NCBI GenBank assembly: GCA_011620645.1
Contig: WOYS01000015.1
Span: 112,550-151,773 of the forward strand
Direction of reading: 5' to 3'
DNA: 39,224 bases
From: Mycobacterium sp.
Lineage (GTDB): Bacteria > Actinomycetota > Actinomycetes > Mycobacteriales > Mycobacteriaceae
Shown here one piece after another: positions 22,340 through 31,260 of the stretch. The stretch's first letter is position 1. Each line of letters begins with the position of its first letter. Both the position numbers and the translations under genes were made by a program. The notes under the pieces were generated by a model. The model made no database searches, was not told where the DNA came from, and saw only the letters and a list, made by a program, of their open reading frames with translations.

Positions 22340-22831
22340 TCAGCCCACCGCCGAGAGCAACGCCATCGCGGATTGCTTGGAGACCACCCAGCCACTGGGG
22401 CTCGGTCCGGCGATGAAGGTGATCTGCTGCGTCGCGGTGGCGCCAGTGGCCGCCGTGGCAGTGACGTTGGCCGTCGCGATGGGTCCGTTGACGTCGATGT
22501 CGAGCACATTGAAGGTCAGCGGGAACTGGCCTTTCTTCGCGGCGTTGCTGTACGCACGGTCGGCGGCGACGGACTCGACACGGCCGATCCCGCCCTCGAG
22601 GTAGGCGGACTTGCCCGAGAACGAGCCGGGTCCGGCGAGCACGCTCAGGGTGCGAGTCAGCGGTGCCTGCAACTCCGGCGCCGGTGCCTGCGGGATCGGG
22701 ATGTCCCATACGACCGGTGTGATGGCGGGGACGTTGCTCGACGCAGCCGACGTCACACCCGTGATCGTCGCGGTGACCATGCCGGCCGCTGCGGCGCTGG
22801 TTACGAAGCCGATAGCGAGAGTTTTCAGCAT
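22340..22831 (-). CDS. secreted MTB12/CFP-2-like low-molecular-weight antigen
   Basis: A 163-residue exported protein. The N-terminus LKTLAIGFVTSAAAAGMVTA is a cleavable Sec signal peptide without a lipobox. The mature domain, with SAYLEGGIGRVESVAADRAY, GQFPLTFNVLDIDV and SGWVVSKQSAMALLSAVG, matches the pattern of M. tuberculosis MTB12 (Rv2376c; LVEGGIG, LPLSFSV, GWMLSRASAMELL). AAGGA lies 8 nt before ATG 22831, with an alternative GTG one codon earlier. TAAGCT (22861-22856) is a possible -10. It diverges from mpa. Confidence 0.83.
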   Translation of the reverse strand: MLKTLAIGFVTSAAAAGMVTATITGVTSAASSNVPAITPVVWDIPIPQAPAPELQAPLTRTLSVLAGPGSFSGKSAYLEGGIGRVESVAADRAYSNAAKKGQFPLTFNVLDIDVNGPIATANVTATAATGATATQQITFIAGPSPSGWVVSKQSAMALLSAVG

Positions 22832-22928
22832 CACAATGGTCCTTTCAATGGGGCAAGCTTATCAACGAGGTTAACAGCGCTGCTGGTGTGTCGAATTCCT
22901 AGACCGCACACAAAGGCTGAATCGCCGG

Positions 22929-22975
22929 TAGCGTTGAAGTTGTTACTGCACCAACATTCGGTGCGGGAGGGAGCG
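22929..22975 (+). promoter_or_regulatory. mpa promoter and leader
   Basis: TAGCGT (22929-22934) fits a -10 element with a start near 22941. The leader contains GCACC-AACATTC-GGTGC (22948-22964), a small hairpin directly before the Shine-Dalgarno GGGAGGGAG. Folding could limit ribosome access, which is inferred. Confidence 0.4.
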
Positions 22976-22979
22976 CAGC

Positions 22980-24815
22980 ATGAGTGAGTCCGAGCGTTCG
23001 GAGAATTTCGGAACATCCCACGAATCGAGCCTGTCCGCCGAGGATGCGGCCGACCTCGAACGGCTGCGCAGAGAAGCTGCAGCACTACGCGAACAACTTG
23101 AGAGCGCCGTCGGCGCCGGGAGCGGCCTGCGTACCGCTCGCGAGGTACAGCAACTCGAGGCCCGCATCGACTCGCTGGCGGCGCGCAACGCCAAGCTGAT
23201 GGACACCCTGAAGGAGGCGCGTCAGCAACTCCTGGCACTGCGTGAGGAAGTCGACCGGCTCGGTCAGCCGCCCAGCGGGTACGGGGTGCTGCTGGCGACC
23301 TACGAAGACGAGACCGTCGACGTCTTCACCTCCGGCCGCAAGATGCGGGTCACGCTCTCACCCAACATCGAGACCGCCGGTCTCAAGCAGGGCCAGACGG
23401 TCCGCCTGAACGAGGCGCTCACCGTGGTGGAGGCCGGCAACTTCGAAGCCGTCGGTGAGATCAGCACGCTGCGCGAGATCCTCGAGGACGGTCACCGCGC
23501 GCTGGTGGTCGGGCACGCCGATGAGGAACGTATCGTGTGGCTGGCCGAACCTTTGGTCGGTGTGGAGTACCTGCCCGCCGATGTCGAGATCCCTCTCGAC
23601 ATCGACGGGCAACCGCCGCGGAAGCTGCGGCCCGGCGATTCGCTGCTGGTAGACACCAAGGCCGGGTACGCCTTCGAGCGCATCCCCAAGGCCGAGGTCG
23701 AGGATCTGGTGCTCGAAGAGGTTCCCGATGTCAGCTATGGCGACATCGGTGGCCTGACGCGCCAGATCGAGCAGATCCGCGATGCCGTGGAGCTGCCGTT
23801 CCTGCACAAGGATCTCTACCGCGAGTACTCGTTGCGCCCACCCAAGGGTGTGTTGCTCTACGGGCCGCCAGGGTGCGGTAAGACACTGATCGCCAAGGCC
23901 GTGGCGAACTCGCTGGCCAAGAAGATGGCCGAGCTGCGCGGCGAGGACTCCCGGGAAGCCAAGAGCTACTTCCTCAACATCAAGGGTCCCGAGCTGCTCA
24001 ACAAGTTCGTCGGCGAGACCGAGCGGCACATCCGGCTGATCTTCCAGCGGGCCCGTGAGAAGGCGTCCGAGGGCACCCCGGTGATCGTGTTCTTCGACGA
24101 GATGGACTCCATCTTCCGCACCCGTGGCACGGGAGTGAGCTCCGACGTGGAGACCACCGTCGTCCCGCAGCTCCTCTCGGAGATCGACGGTGTCGAGGGC
24201 CTGGAGAACGTCATCGTCATCGGCGCCTCCAACCGTGAGGACATGATCGACCCGGCCATCCTGCGGCCCGGTCGGCTGGACGTGAAGATCAAGATCGAAC
24301 GACCGGACGCCGAAGCGGCACAGGACATCTTCTCCAAGTACCTGACGGAGAATCTGCCGGTGAACACCGACGACCTCGACGAGTTCGCCGGCGACCGCGG
24401 CCTGACCATCAAGACGATGATCGAGAAGGTCGTCGACCGGATGTACGCCGAGATCGACGATAACCGGTTCCTGGAGGTCACCTACGCCAACGGTGACAAG
24501 GAAGTCATGTACTTCAAGGACTTCAACTCCGGGGCGATGATCCAGAACGTGGTGGACCGTGCCAAGAAGTACGCCATCAAATCGGTGCTGGAAAACGGGC
24601 AGCACGGTCTGCGTATCCAGCATCTGCTGGACTCGATCGTCGACGAGTTCGCCGAGAACGAGGACCTGCCCAACACCACCAATCCCGATGACTGGGCCCG
24701 GATCTCGGGCAAGAAGGGTGAGCGGATCGTCTACATCCGCACGCTCGTCACCGGCAAGTCGTCGAGCGCCAGCCGGGCCATCGATACCGAGTCGAACCTC
24801 GGTCAGTACCTGTAG
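22980..24815 (+). CDS. mpa: proteasome-activating AAA+ ATPase Mpa (ARC)
   Basis: A 611-residue hexameric unfoldase that binds Pup through its coiled coil and threads pupylated proteins into the 20S core. An N-terminal coiled coil (about residues 20-95, [20 protein letters not shown]) is followed by tandem OB domains and the AAA module. Walker A GPPGCGKT is at 295-302 with Lys301, Walker B is [10 protein letters not shown], and the Arg-finger region is ILRPGRLD. The C-terminal GQYL is the motif that docks into the alpha-ring pockets. ATG 22980 has a strong purine-rich site. Confidence 0.97.
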   Translation: MSESERSENFGTSHESSLSAEDAADLERLRREAAALREQLESAVGAGSGLRTAREVQQLEARIDSLAARNAKLMDTLKEARQQLLALREEVDRLGQPPSGYGVLLATYEDETVDVFTSGRKMRVTLSPNIETAGLKQGQTVRLNEALTVVEAGNFEAVGEISTLREILEDGHRALVVGHADEERIVWLAEPLVGVEYLPADVEIPLDIDGQPPRKLRPGDSLLVDTKAGYAFERIPKAEVEDLVLEEVPDVSYGDIGGLTRQIEQIRDAVELPFLHKDLYREYSLRPPKGVLLYGPPGCGKTLIAKAVANSLAKKMAELRGEDSREAKSYFLNIKGPELLNKFVGETERHIRLIFQRAREKASEGTPVIVFFDEMDSIFRTRGTGVSSDVETTVVPQLLSEIDGVEGLENVIVIGASNREDMIDPAILRPGRLDVKIKIERPDAEAAQDIFSKYLTENLPVNTDDLDEFAGDRGLTIKTMIEKVVDRMYAEIDDNRFLEVTYANGDKEVMYFKDFNSGAMIQNVVDRAKKYAIKSVLENGQHGLRIQHLLDSIVDEFAENEDLPNTTNPDDWARISGKKGERIVYIRTLVTGKSSSASRAIDTESNLGQYL

Positions 24816-24824
24816 GTCTGGCCG

Positions 24825-25222
24825 TCAATCTCTGACACCGGCTGCGATCGCGTGCAGCTCAGACATTGCACGCCAATCGTGCAGACTCAGGTCCAAGCGT
24901 TGACGTGACATCCGGGCCGACAGCTGCCACAGCTCACCGGTGAAGAACACCACCACCACCGTCAGCATCAACAGCGGCAGGGGGCCCCTGCTCATCAGGG
25001 TGCCGAGCGCCCCCAGTTGGACCCAGGCTAACCGGAACGCCCACCGCCACCGGCATCACCACGACGAAAGATGCCCATCACCATCCAAGCGCCCCAGCGG
25101 CGGGTCACCTCGTGCACCTGGTCGTCGTTTCTGGCCGGGCTGATGTCGGACACCGCAACATTGTGCGCGTTCGGCACCCGAATCATGTGCCACACGCGCC
25201 ATCGGCTCAGAGCTGCCGACAA
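24825..25222 (-). pseudogene. probable decayed membrane-protein gene between mpa and dop
   Basis: No intact gene fills the 439 nt between mpa and dop. On the minus strand one frame (25055-24825) reads a membrane-like C-terminus: WAFRLAWVQLGALG, then PLPLLMLTVVVVFFTGELW and SRQRLDLSLHDWRAMSELH before TGA 24827-24825, with no start and a TGA just upstream. A second frame (25222-25028) supplies RVPNAHNVAVSDISPARNDD and RRWGAWMVMGIF. M. tuberculosis has a membrane-protein gene (Rv2113) at this place, so a frameshifted remnant is plausible. The identity is inference. Confidence 0.4.
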
Positions 25223-25241
25223 CAGCGGGCGGCATGTGACC

Positions 25242-25254
25242 TAGGGTGGGCCCT
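25242..25254 (+). promoter_or_regulatory. leaderless-type -10 element of dop
   Basis: TAGGGT (25242-25247) lies exactly 7 nt before ATG 25255, and there is no Shine-Dalgarno. It supports ATG 25255 over the in-frame codon 9 nt upstream, which would overlap the -10. Confidence 0.58.
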
Positions 25255-26763
25255 ATGCAACGGATCATCGGCACCGAGGTCGAATACGGCATCTCCTCGC
25301 CGTCGGACCCCACGGCCAATCCGATCCTGACCTCCACCCAGGCGGTGCTGGCCTACGCGGCGGCCGTCGGACTGCAGCGTGCCAAGCGCACCCGCTGGGA
25401 TTACGAGGTGGAATCCCCGCTGCGCGATGCCCGCGGCTTCGACCTGTCCCGGACCTCCGGACCCACCCCCATCATCGACGCCGACGAGGTCGGGGCGGCC
25501 AACATGATCCTCACCAACGGCGCCCGGCTGTACGTCGACCACGCACACCCGGAGTACTCTGCACCCGAGGTCACCGACCCGATGGACGCGGTGATCTGGG
25601 ACAAGGCCGGTGAACGCGTCATGGAGGCCGCCGCGCGGCACGTGGCGAGCGTGCCCGGCGCGGTCAAGCTGCAGCTGTACAAGAACAACGTCGACGGCAA
25701 GGGGGCGTCCTACGGCACGCACGAGAATTACCTGATGTCGCGGCAGACGTCGTTCGCCTCCATCATCTCCGGGTTCACCCCGTTCCTGGTGTCCCGTCAG
25801 GTGGTCTCGGGCTCGGGACGGGTCGGCATCGGCCCGGCCGGCGACGAGCCCGGTTTCCAGCTGACCCAGCGGGCCGACTACATCGAGGTCGAGGTCGGGC
25901 TGGAGACCACCCTCAAGCGCGGCATCATCAATACCCGCGACGAGCCACATGCCGACGCCGACAAGTACCGGCGGCTGCACATCATCATCGGTGACGCGAA
26001 CCTCGCCGAGACCTCGACCTACCTGAAGGTCGGCACCGCCTCGCTGGTGCTGGACCTGATCGAAGAGGGGCCTGCGCACGGTATCGACCTGTCCGATCTC
26101 GCGCTGGCCCGGCCGGTCCATGCCGTGCACGTGATCAGCCGCGACCCGTCCCTGCGCGCGACCGTCGCGCTGGCCGACGGCCGCGAGCTGACCGCGCTTG
26201 CGCTGCAACGAATCTATCTGGACCGAGCGGCCAAACTGGTGAACGCCCGCGATCCCGACCCGCGGGCCACCCATGTCCTGGAGACCTGGGCGCACATACT
26301 GGATCTCTTGGAACGCGATCCCATGGAATGTTCCGAGCTCCTGGACTGGCCCGCGAAACTGCGGCTGCTCGAGGGCTTCCGGCAACGGGAGAATCTGACC
26401 TGGTCTGCGCCCCGGCTGCAGCTCGTCGATCTGCAGTACTCCGATGTGCGGCTGGACAAGGGCCTCTACAACCGGCTGGTCGCGCGCGGGTCGATGAAGC
26501 GACTGGTCACCGAGCAGCAGGTGCTCGACGCCGTCGACAACCCACCGACGGACACGCGCGCCTACTTCCGGGGTGAATGCCTGCGTCGGTTCGGCGCCGA
26601 TATCGCCGCGGCGAGCTGGGACTCGGTCATCTTCGATCTCGGCGGGGATTCGCTCGTCAGGATTCCGACACTGGAACCGCTGCGTGGCAGCAAGGCGCAC
26701 GTCGGCGCGCTGCTGGACTCGGTGAACAGTGCCGTCGAACTGGTCGAGCAGCTCACCACATAA
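25255..26763 (+). CDS. dop: Pup deamidase/depupylase Dop
   Basis: A 502-residue carboxylate-amine-ligase-fold enzyme, homologous to PafA. It deamidates the C-terminal Gln of Pup to Glu and removes Pup from conjugates. The N-terminus [10 protein letters not shown] carries the Mg/ATP Glu pair, [12 protein letters not shown] contains the catalytic Asp95, and residues about 40-80 form the Dop-loop absent from Paf[19 protein letters not shown] and [17 protein letters not shown] are nucleotide and metal motifs. It lies just upstream of pup, the usual mycobacterial order. Confidence 0.97.
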   Translation: MQRIIGTEVEYGISSPSDPTANPILTSTQAVLAYAAAVGLQRAKRTRWDYEVESPLRDARGFDLSRTSGPTPIIDADEVGAANMILTNGARLYVDHAHPEYSAPEVTDPMDAVIWDKAGERVMEAAARHVASVPGAVKLQLYKNNVDGKGASYGTHENYLMSRQTSFASIISGFTPFLVSRQVVSGSGRVGIGPAGDEPGFQLTQRADYIEVEVGLETTLKRGIINTRDEPHADADKYRRLHIIIGDANLAETSTYLKVGTASLVLDLIEEGPAHGIDLSDLALARPVHAVHVISRDPSLRATVALADGRELTALALQRIYLDRAAKLVNARDPDPRATHVLETWAHILDLLERDPMECSELLDWPAKLRLLEGFRQRENLTWSAPRLQLVDLQYSDVRLDKGLYNRLVARGSMKRLVTEQQVLDAVDNPPTDTRAYFRGECLRRFGADIAAASWDSVIFDLGGDSLVRIPTLEPLRGSKAHVGALLDSVNSAVELVEQLTT

Positions 26764-26798
26764 GCTTCGCTATCCCAAGCATTGCCGGTGTTGACCGG

Positions 26799-26831
26799 TA
26801 GTGTGAAAGAACCGGACGAGCAATCAGGAGG
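26799..26831 (+). promoter_or_regulatory. pup promoter -10 and ribosome-binding site
   Basis: TAGTGT (26799-26804) is a -10-like hexamer giving a leader of about 26 nt. AGGAGG (26826-26831) lies 5 nt before the pup ATG and is a near-perfect Shine-Dalgarno, in contrast to the apparently leaderless dop, pafA and pafB. This fits high translation of pup. Confidence 0.5.
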
Positions 26832-26836
26832 CAGCG

Positions 26837-27031
26837 ATGGCTCAGGACCAGACCAAGCGTGGCGGTGGTGGCGGCGAGGACGACGACGGCGAGGGTGCGT
26901 CGGCAGCCGGGCAGGAACGTCGCGAGAAGCTGGCCGAGGAGACCGACGATCTGCTCGACGAGATCGACGATGTCCTGGAGGAGAACGCCGAGGACTTCGT
27001 CCGCGCCTATGTCCAAAAGGGTGGCCAGTGA
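26837..27031 (+). CDS. pup: prokaryotic ubiquitin-like protein Pup
   Basis: A 64-residue intrinsically disordered tag. A Gly/Asp-rich N-terminus ([17 protein letters not shown]), the helix-forming Mpa-binding region [20 protein letters not shown] and the C-terminal QKGGQ are present. The final Gln must be deamidated by Dop before PafA links Pup to a lysine. The N-terminal part inserts into Mpa to start unfolding. Its TGA overlaps the prcB GTG (GTGA), so tag and core protease are translated together. Confidence 0.98.
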   Translation: MAQDQTKRGGGGGEDDDGEGASAAGQERREKLAEETDDLLDEIDDVLEENAEDFVRAYVQKGGQ

Positions 27032-27879
27032 CGGCCTGGTCGAATAAGCCTTTCGCCAATCCGCTCGATCTCACCTCAGCGCATCTGAATCTCTCGTCCT
27101 TCTCGGACTTCCTGAGCAGGCAGGCACCGGAGTTGCTGCCTGGCGGCACCTCTCACGGTGCCGCGGGCGGCGGTCTGGAACTCGCCCACGGCACGACGAT
27201 CGTGGCGCTGAAGTACCCGGGTGGCGTCCTGATCGCTGGCGACCGAAGGGCCACCCAGGGCAACATGATCGCCAGCCGCGATGTTCAGAAGGTGCATATC
27301 GCCGACGATTACGCGGCCACCGGTATCGCAGGCACGGCGGCGATCGCGGTCGAGTTCGCCCGGCTGTACGCCGTGGAGCTGGAGCACTACGAGAAGGTCG
27401 AGGGTGTCGCGCTGACCTTCCGCGGCAAGGTGAACCGGCTGGCCACCATGGTCCGCGGCAACCTCGGCGCGGCCCTGCAGGGCTTCGTCGCCCTGCCGCT
27501 GCTGGTGGCCTTCGACGTCGACGCCATCGATCCGGTCGGTGCCGGGCGCATCGTGTCCTTCGACGCGGCCGGTGGCTGGAACATCGAGGAAGAGGGCTAT
27601 CAGGCGGTGGGTTCGGGATCGCTGTTCGCCAAGTCCTCGATCAAGAAGCTCTACCCGCAGGTGGTCGACGCCGATACCGCGTTGAAGACGGCCATCGAAG
27701 CGTTGTACGACGCGGCCGACGACGATTCCGCCACCGGCGGACCGGATCTGGTGCGCGGTATCTATCCGACCGCGGTGCTGATCGAAGCGACGGGCGCCGC
27801 GGAAGTGACCGAAGTGAGGATCGCCGCATTGGCCAGGGAAGTCATCGAACGCCGGACCCGCGCGGACGGTAACGGCTGA
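27028..27879 (+). CDS. prcB: proteasome beta subunit PrcB
   Basis: A 283-residue Ntn hydrolase precursor. The first 55 residues are a propeptide ending in HG. Autocleavage exposes the catalytic Thr56 of [21 protein letters not shown], with Asp and Lys (GDRR; RDVQKVH) completing the site. [15 protein letters not shown] belongs to the beta-subunit fold. Two seven-membered beta rings form the proteolytic chamber. GTG 27028 overlaps the pup stop by 4 nt, and its own TGA overlaps the prcA ATG. Confidence 0.97.
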   Translation: MTAWSNKPFANPLDLTSAHLNLSSFSDFLSRQAPELLPGGTSHGAAGGGLELAHGTTIVALKYPGGVLIAGDRRATQGNMIASRDVQKVHIADDYAATGIAGTAAIAVEFARLYAVELEHYEKVEGVALTFRGKVNRLATMVRGNLGAALQGFVALPLLVAFDVDAIDPVGAGRIVSFDAAGGWNIEEEGYQAVGSGSLFAKSSIKKLYPQVVDADTALKTAIEALYDAADDDSATGGPDLVRGIYPTAVLIEATGAAEVTEVRIAALAREVIERRTRADGNG

Positions 27880-28607
27880 TGAGCTTCCCGTATTTCATCT
27901 CGCCCGAGCAGGCGATGCGTGAGCGTTCCGAGCTTGCGCGCAAAGGCATTTCACGTGGCCGCAGCGTGGTCGTGCTGACCTATGACAGCGGTGTGCTGTT
28001 CGTCGCCGAGAACCCGTCGCGGTCGCTGCAGAAGGTCAGCGAGCTCTACGACCGGGTGGGCTTCGCCGCGGTGGGTCGCTTCAACGAGTTCGACAAGCTG
28101 CGCGTTGCCGGCATTCAGTTCGCCGACACCCGCGGTTATGCCTACGACCGCCGTGATGTCACGGGTCGTCAGCTTGCCAATGTGTACGCTCAGGCACTCG
28201 GCACCATCTTCACCGAACAGGCCAAGCCGTTCGAGGTCGAACTGTGCGTCGCCGAGGTGGCACACAACGGGGAGACGAAAGCCCCCGAGCTGTATCGCAT
28301 CACCTATGACGGTTCGATCGCCGACGAACCGCATTTCGTGGTGATGGGTGGGAGCACCGAGCCGATCGCCAAGGCGCTGGAGGAGTCGTACACCGAGAAC
28401 GCCGGCCTCGCAGACGCGGTCAAAATCGCCGTGAATGCACTGCGGGCCGGCGGCACCGGCAGCGAACCCCGCGTACTCGGTCCTTCCACCATGGAGGTCG
28501 CGATCCTCGACGCGAGCCGGCCACGGCGCGCATTCCGGCGGATCACCGGCGCGGCTCTGGAAGCACTGGTGCCCGAACCGGACCCGGATCCGGCCCCTGC
28601 CGAGTAG
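27879..28607 (+). CDS. prcA: proteasome alpha subunit PrcA
   Basis: A 242-residue structural subunit that forms the outer rings and substrate gate. The N-terminus [22 protein letters not shown] contains the gating segment and helix H0. [20 protein letters not shown] begins the Ntn-like fold, and no catalytic Thr is present. The acidic, Pro-rich tail ([11 protein letters not shown]) is variable. The start overlaps the prcB stop (TGATG), ensuring equal synthesis of the two rings. Confidence 0.97.
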   Translation: MSFPYFISPEQAMRERSELARKGISRGRSVVVLTYDSGVLFVAENPSRSLQKVSELYDRVGFAAVGRFNEFDKLRVAGIQFADTRGYAYDRRDVTGRQLANVYAQALGTIFTEQAKPFEVELCVAEVAHNGETKAPELYRITYDGSIADEPHFVVMGGSTEPIAKALEESYTENAGLADAVKIAVNALRAGGTGSEPRVLGPSTMEVAILDASRPRRAFRRITGAALEALVPEPDPDPAPAE

Positions 28608-28614
28608 TCCGAAC

Positions 28615-28629
28615 GACTGAATCAGTCGA
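28615..28629. promoter_or_regulatory. perfect palindrome downstream of prcA
   Basis: CGACTGA-A-TCAGTCG is a 7-bp inverted repeat around one base, 8 nt after the prcA stop. It could be a protein-binding site or a short 6-bp hairpin with a 3-nt loop. No T-run follows, so it is not a standard terminator. Confidence 0.4.
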
Positions 28630-28811
28630 AATCGGTGGAATGCCGTGCTGGACCGCTCCGGGCCGCTGGCCTATGCAGCGCACAACGCACAAACCTGTAC
28701 GCCGCCCTGTCGGCCGCCGATGAGGCGGTGGTCGCCGCTGACCGCGAGTTCTATGGAACGGAAACCTCGCACAAGGGACTGCTTTGCGCACCGGTACCGA
28801 TACCCAACCCG

Positions 28812-28824
28812 TAAGCTCGAACAT
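28812..28824 (+). promoter_or_regulatory. leaderless-type -10 element of pafA
   Basis: TAAGCT (28812-28817) lies 7 nt before GTG 28825, the start that matches the known PafA N-terminus. No Shine-Dalgarno is present. The 217 nt from prcA to pafA hold no other gene that I can support. Confidence 0.55.
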
Positions 28825-30183
28825 GTGCAGCGACGGATCATGGGAATTGAGACTGAATTCGGCGTGACCTGCACGTTCCATGGTCACCGCCGTCTCAGTC
28901 CGGACGAGGTTGCCCGCTATCTGTTCCGGCGGGTGGTGTCCTGGGGCCGCAGCTCCAACGTCTTCCTCCGCAACGGGGCCCGGTTGTACCTCGACGTGGG
29001 GTCACATCCCGAATACGCGACGGCCGAGTGCGACAACCTTGCCCAGCTCGTCACGCATGACCGCGCCGGTGAGCGGGTGCTGGAGGATCTGCTGATCGAC
29101 GCCGAGCAGCGTCTTGCCGATGAGGGCATCGGCGGGGATATCTACCTGTTCAAGAACAACACCGATTCGGCGGGTAATTCCTACGGCTGCCACGAGAACT
29201 ATCTGATCGTCCGCGCCGGCGAATTCTCCCGCATCTCCGATGTGCTGCTGCCCTTCCTGGTGACCCGTCAGCTGATCTGTGGCGCGGGCAAGGTGTTGCA
29301 GACCCCGAAGTCGGCCACCTTCTGCCTGTCCCAGCGCGCCGAGCACATCTGGGAAGGCGTGTCCTCGGCGACCACCCGATCCCGCCCGATCATCAACACC
29401 CGCGACGAGCCGCACGCCGACGCGGAGAAGTACCGCAGGCTGCACGTGATCGTCGGCGACTCCAACATGAGCGAATCGACGACCATGTTGAAGGTCGGTA
29501 GCGCGTCGCTCGTGCTGGAGATGATCGAGGCGGGCGTCGCGTTCCGCGACTTCTCCCTCGACAATCCGATCCGGGCGATCCGCGAGGTGAGCCACGATTT
29601 GACCGGCCAGCGCCCGGTGCGACTGGCGGGCGGGCGACAGGCCAGTGCGCTGGACATTCAGCGGGAGTACTACGGCCGGGCGGTGGAATATCTGCAGACG
29701 CGCGAGCCGAACACCCAGATCGAGCAGGTGGTCGATCTGTGGGGGCGCCAGCTCGACGCGGTCGAAAGCCAGGACTTCGCAAAGGTCGACACCGAGATCG
29801 ACTGGGTGATCAAGCGCAAATTGTTCCAGCGCTACCAGGACCGGTACAGCATGGAACTCTCCGATCCCAAGATCGCCCAGCTCGACCTCGCCTATCACGA
29901 CATCAAACGGGGCCGCGGCGTGTTCGACCTACTGCAGCGCAAGGGTCTTGCCGCCCGGATCACCACCGATGAGGAGATCGAGGCCGCGGTCAACACGCCG
30001 CCGCAGACCACCAGGGCCAAGTTGCGGGGCGAATTCATCAGTGCCGCACAGGAAGCGGGCCGCGATTTCACGGTCGACTGGGTACACCTCAAGCTGAACG
30101 ATCAGGCCCAGCGCACGGTGCTCTGCAAGGACCCGTTCCGGTCGGTCGACGAGCGGGTCAAGCGACTCATCGCAAGCCTGTGA
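28825..30183 (+). CDS. pafA: Pup-protein ligase PafA
   Basis: A 452-residue ATP-dependent ligase, the same length as in M. tuberculosis, that activates the C-terminal Glu of Pup as a gamma-phosphate and joins it to substrate lysines. [11 protein letters not shown] carries Glu9 and Glu11 of the Mg/ATP site. [13 protein letters not shown] contains the catalytic base Asp57. [19 protein letters not shown] and [17 protein letters not shown] parallel Dop. The C-terminal domain ([20 protein letters not shown]) helps bind Pup. In M. tuberculosis about ten genes separate prcA from pafA; here they are adjacent. Confidence 0.98.
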   Translation: MQRRIMGIETEFGVTCTFHGHRRLSPDEVARYLFRRVVSWGRSSNVFLRNGARLYLDVGSHPEYATAECDNLAQLVTHDRAGERVLEDLLIDAEQRLADEGIGGDIYLFKNNTDSAGNSYGCHENYLIVRAGEFSRISDVLLPFLVTRQLICGAGKVLQTPKSATFCLSQRAEHIWEGVSSATTRSRPIINTRDEPHADAEKYRRLHVIVGDSNMSESTTMLKVGSASLVLEMIEAGVAFRDFSLDNPIRAIREVSHDLTGQRPVRLAGGRQASALDIQREYYGRAVEYLQTREPNTQIEQVVDLWGRQLDAVESQDFAKVDTEIDWVIKRKLFQRYQDRYSMELSDPKIAQLDLAYHDIKRGRGVFDLLQRKGLAARITTDEEIEAAVNTPPQTTRAKLRGEFISAAQEAGRDFTVDWVHLKLNDQAQRTVLCKDPFRSVDERVKRLIASL

Positions 30184-30218
30184 GCGGGTCGCGCCCGGTT
30201 CGCGGCGCCGTCACGCCC

Positions 30219-30230
30219 TAAGCTGCTTTG
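30219..30230 (+). promoter_or_regulatory. leaderless-type -10 element of pafB
   Basis: TAAGCT (30219-30224), the same hexamer as before pafA, lies 6 nt before GTG 30231. This suggests pafBC has its own promoter in addition to read-through from pafA. Confidence 0.55.
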
Positions 30231-31220
30231 GTGGCGACGTCCAAGGTCGAAAGACTGATGAATCTGGTGATCGCGCTGTTGTCCACCAGTTCGTACCTCA
30301 CGGCGGAGAAGATCCGCAAGAACGTGGCGGGTTACTCCGACAGTGCGAGCGACGAGGCTTTCTCGCGGATGTTCGAGCGCGACAAGAACGAACTGCGCGA
30401 CTTGGGCATCCCGCTGGAAACCGGAAAAATGTCCTCGTTCGACGCCACCGAGGGCTACCGCATCAACCAGAAGGCCTACGCGCTGCCACCGGTGGAGCTG
30501 ACCGCGGAGGAATCCGCATCGGTCGCCGTCGCCACCCAGTTGTGGCAGTCCCCGGAGATGGTCACCGCGACCCAGAGCGCGTTGCTCAAGCTGCGCGCCG
30601 CCGGCGTCGACGTCGATTCCGAGGATGCGGGGGTGGCGTTCACGTCGACCGCCACGCTGCCCGGGCTGCGCGGCTCCGAGGAGGTGCTGGGAGTTCTGTT
30701 GGCGGCCACCAACTCTGGCCGGCTGGTCCAGTTCGAACACCGTCCGTCCCGCAACGATCCGTATCGGACGCGGACGGTCGAACCGTGGGGAGTGGTCACC
30801 CACCGTGGCCGCTGGTATCTGGTCGGGCATGACCGCGACCGCGGGGACACCCGCACCTTCCGGCTCTCCCGTATCGCGGCCGGCGCCAAGGCTGTCGGCC
30901 CGTCGGGCGCGGTCACTGTGCCGGAAGGCGTCAAGTTGCGGCAGATCGTGCAACGGGTCGTTGCCGATGCGCCCACCGGTGAGCAGGCCCGGGTATGGGT
31001 TGCGAGGGGGCGGGCCACCGCGCTGCGCCGCCAGGCCGCCTCCGCGACCCCACTGGACTGGCGAGGGCGGGCCGGGGAGGAGATCACCGTCGACATCGGC
31101 ATGTACGACCGGCTGGCCCGGGAGATCGCCAGTTACGGAACCGATGCCGTCGCTCTGGACCCGCCGCAGTTGCGGGATGACGTGCTGGCCAGACTGCGCG
31201 CCCAGGCGGATCGCGCATGA
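30231..31220 (+). CDS. pafB: WYL-domain transcriptional regulator PafB
   Basis: A 329-residue HTH-WYL protein. PafB and PafC form a heteromeric activator of the RecA/LexA-independent DNA-damage response in mycobacteria. The N-terminal winged HTH starts at TSKVERLMNLVIALL and includes the EAFSRMFERDKNELRDLG helix. The WYL domain includes EPWGVVTHRGRWYLVGHDR and TRTFRLSRI, and the WYL C-terminal extension follows. GTG 30231 agrees with the M. tuberculosis N-terminus; a TTG lies one codon earlier. The stop is 34 nt before the pafC start, across a small duplication. Confidence 0.95.
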   Translation: MATSKVERLMNLVIALLSTSSYLTAEKIRKNVAGYSDSASDEAFSRMFERDKNELRDLGIPLETGKMSSFDATEGYRINQKAYALPPVELTAEESASVAVATQLWQSPEMVTATQSALLKLRAAGVDVDSEDAGVAFTSTATLPGLRGSEEVLGVLLAATNSGRLVQFEHRPSRNDPYRTRTVEPWGVVTHRGRWYLVGHDRDRGDTRTFRLSRIAAGAKAVGPSGAVTVPEGVKLRQIVQRVVADAPTGEQARVWVARGRATALRRQAASATPLDWRGRAGEEITVDIGMYDRLAREIASYGTDAVALDPPQLRDDVLARLRAQADRA

Positions 31221-31260
31221 GTCGGCCGAGCGAGAAGCCGGAGGCGGATCGCGCATGAGT
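31205..31260 (+). repeat. direct repeat carrying a duplicated pafC start
   Basis: GGCGGATCGCGCATGAGT occurs at 31205-31222 and again at 31243-31260, offset by 38 bp. The first ATG (31217) overlaps the pafB TGA and opens a 13-codon frame (MSRPSEKPEADRA) whose TGA (31256-31258) overlaps the real pafC ATG (31255). The offset is not a multiple of 3, so the first ATG no longer reads into pafC. Confidence 0.85.

Noticed and set aside
24940-25143. A His-rich plus-strand frame between mpa and dop
   Set aside because: It has no homology-like features or ribosome site. The minus strand reads more like protein, with a membrane helix.
28608-28640. Intrinsic terminator after prcA
   Set aside because: The palindrome gives only a 6-bp stem with a 3-nt loop and no following T-run.
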